Part shown: positions 62,301 to 64,000 of the stretch, piece after piece | How the letters are laid out: each line of letters opens with the position of its first letter | Position numbering within the stretch: position 1 is the first letter of the stretch | Source of the DNA: Quillaja saponaria | Lineage: Eukaryota; Streptophyta; Magnoliopsida; Fabales; Quillajaceae | Assembly: GCA_029379385.1 (NCBI GenBank) | Contig: CM055609.1 | Span: 3,844,001 to 3,908,000, forward strand | Direction of reading: 5' to 3' | Length of the DNA stretch: 64,000 nt | Made by a program: the position numbers and the translations under genes | Notes under the pieces: generated by a model | The model's database searches: none | Told to the model about the DNA's origin: nothing | Seen by the model: only the letters and a program-made list of their open reading frames with translations

Positions 62301-64000
62301 TAGGCTGCCAATATTGTTTCCTCAAGTATACAGCCTCTTCACAACCTAGAAGTACTTGTACGTATGAGTGAGATTATCGGTCTCCCATATTTTATTTATC
62401 ACTGATATTCAAAATTCAAAGATTATTTTGATGACATTGAGATTCATATATATTTACTTTATGGTGCATTTCCATTTACAGAAGTACATTGAGGACAAAG
62501 TTAGTCCTGATGAGAAACTTGCTTGGGCTAAATATCATATCGAAAAGGGCTTCACCGGTAACTTTGACTAAGCTAAACAATCCCCATATGCATTTATCCT
62601 TGCATACATACACCCAGATTAATCCATTCACAGAAGAAAATGCTAGTAGCTGTGGGCCTGTAGCTCATGAAATCAGACAACTTAAAAGGCAAATCTTTAT
62701 TATGCTGATCTTGGTCCAAAGATCCCAGTTATCTTTAAGTGAAGGAATGATTTTTGAATGACCTTTACAAATGCTTAAACCCAACTCCGTTTTAATCTTC
62801 ATTTTTGTCTCAAGATATTAAGGGGGCCAATATTTTCTTTGATTGCTTTCACATACAGAAGATTCTATCTTAATATGGTAATTCTTATGTTGTAAGGGAA
62901 GAGATAGCTCAAATATTAGCTACAAGCAGAGTGTTCTGTTTTTTCAACAAAATGTTTACGAGATACTCCTAATGAAAACAACCCAAATCTAATTGAATGC
63001 ACTAGAACACTTCTAACTTGCTTCTTAATCAGTATTTTATGATACTTAACATATTAACAAGGCATGTCCCTGATAAAGTTGGTAGCTATTGCCATTAGAA
63101 CTCAATGCTTAAAGATATGTGCTTGTCATAATCTGAGAACTTTTTCATAATATCTATCAGAATAAGAATACTGGTTTAAGTCATACACGGTGGAAAATTG
63201 TTTAAATGGTCAGAAATACTAAAACTGTTGGAAAGAAGTCACTCAATAGTCTTGTCATTGATTGGAGATGCTAGAAGGTTTAAACTGTAACCTTTTGTAA
63301 TTGAATTCTTTTCCTGCTGGCAAATAAATATATTGCTACTTGCATGTGTATCAGCACTGGAAAAGCTTCTGAAAGACCATGCTGGAAGATATGCAACTGG
63401 GGATGAAGTCTTCCTGGTATGTTTCTCTGCTCCTATGGTTGTGTCTCCGGATTTTGTTTGCACTGTATTGCGTACTTTGAAAACCTAGGGTTTGGAATGT
63501 CCATATATATTATAGAACTGAAACTTACAATGTGCTCAATGTGCATTTAATGAAGTCTATTCACTCTATCAATATAAATTATAGACAAAGTTTGATGTTA
63601 TCAAGTTGGCTATTATACTGAACATATGTGATACCCATCCTTGGACCTGATATTAGTTGGCTGTCTACACCTTTCTTACATATGACCAATATTTCCAGGG
63701 GCTCTTCTGGGCAAACCATTCAATTGGAAGTTCCTAATCAGTATACTTTGCCTAAAATGAAAGTTTAAAAGTAAAAATTGAAAAAAACAATAGAATTCCT
63801 ATGCTAGATTGGCATGGCACGGAGATCATAGGTAGAGAGGACCAATCCTCCCTTTCAGGGTTAAGATACAATGTCAAATATCTAATAAACTCCCTAAACT
63901 TTAGGAGTACAATTTGAATTTGCTCCTTAACTGTGGAACTGAAGTCTGAGAAATAAAGTATCAACCAGAGCTTCAAGTATATAGGTTTTGCCATAAAAAG
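59307..64000 (+). repeat. Segmental duplication, copy 2 (GSTZ block), truncated by the window end
   Basis: Repeats the block that begins near 47704, starting at the shared word attcccaag and including the A/T-rich promoter, leader and gene. The left junction abuts a LINE remnant. Copy 2 has small insertions and deletions relative to copy 1, for example a shorter intron after the exon ending at 62557. Confidence 0.9.
60982..64000 (+). CDS. GSTZ1: Zeta-class glutathione S-transferase, copy 2 (3' end outside window)
   Basis: Second GSTZ gene, same role and exon plan as the copy at 49397. Exons seen: ATG at 60982-60984, then 61103-61214, 61346-61402, 61809-61894, 61994-62065, 62304-62357, 62482-62557 and 63355-63416. 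The last two exons lie beyond the window. All visible splice borders are canonical, including tacag before the [10 protein letters not shown] exon that is damaged in copy 1. The sequence keeps the usual [14 protein letters not shown]. The active-site motif [16 protein letters not shown] is identical to copy 1. Of the two genes this is the better candidate for a working enzyme, provided its final exons are intact. As in copy 1, the start depends on an intron directly after the ATG. Confidence 0.88.

Overview
The window is nuclear DNA of a dicot-type flowering plant. The genes are split by many AT-rich introns and lie between AT-rich spacers with decayed retroelements. The proteins are plant-specific or plant-type: a QWRF/augmin-8 protein, an NHX5/6 exchanger, a KORRIGAN cellulase, a FRO ferric reductase and a zeta-class GST. 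I could not assign a genus or species. There is no operon logic; each gene has its own exon-intron structure. I reconstructed exons by hand from splice sites, phase and family conservation.

Layout. 1-2340: spacer with a probable LTR remnant. 2626-5893 (-): QWRF-motif microtubule-associated protein, 5 exons, whose last-exon end has been copied twice just downstream. 7057-14712 (-): endosomal Na+(K+)/H+ exchanger of the NHX5/NHX6 type, 22 exons. It carries three minor-spliceosome (U12-type) introns, two of them AT-AC, several micro-exons, LINE debris in introns, and three single-base insertions that break the frame. 14713-17329: AT-rich spacer between divergent genes. 17330-29140 (+): VPS53 (GARP/EARP tethering subunit), 24 exons, intact. 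32561-35579 (+): DedA/VTT-type SNARE-associated membrane protein, 4 exons, one single-base insertion. 36560-40657 (-): KORRIGAN-type membrane GH9 endoglucanase, 6 exons, one single-base insertion. 42556-47097 (-): ferric reductase FRO6/7 type, 9 exons, intact. 49397-53262 (+): zeta-class glutathione transferase, copy 1, with a lost splice acceptor. 54199-56501 (-): HhH-GPD DNA glycosylase, 5 exons, with an in-frame stop before the HhH motif. 56900-59300: degenerate gag/coat-like retroelement and LINE reverse-transcriptase fragments. 59307-64000: second copy of the whole GSTZ block, cut off by the window end, with canonical splice sites as far as it can be seen.

Several products act in the endomembrane system. 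NHX5/6 works in Golgi/TGN/prevacuolar pH control, VPS53 in endosome-to-TGN retrieval, the DedA/VTT protein probably in Golgi/ER membranes, and KORRIGAN cycles between TGN and plasma membrane. I take this as coincidence of gene order, not a cluster.

The most notable observations are the three U12 introns in the exchanger, the GSTZ duplication in which one copy lost an acceptor AG, the stop codon in the glycosylase, and five single-base insertions (never deletions) in three otherwise exon-perfect genes. The last pattern looks more like sequence error than real decay, but only reads or transcripts can settle it.
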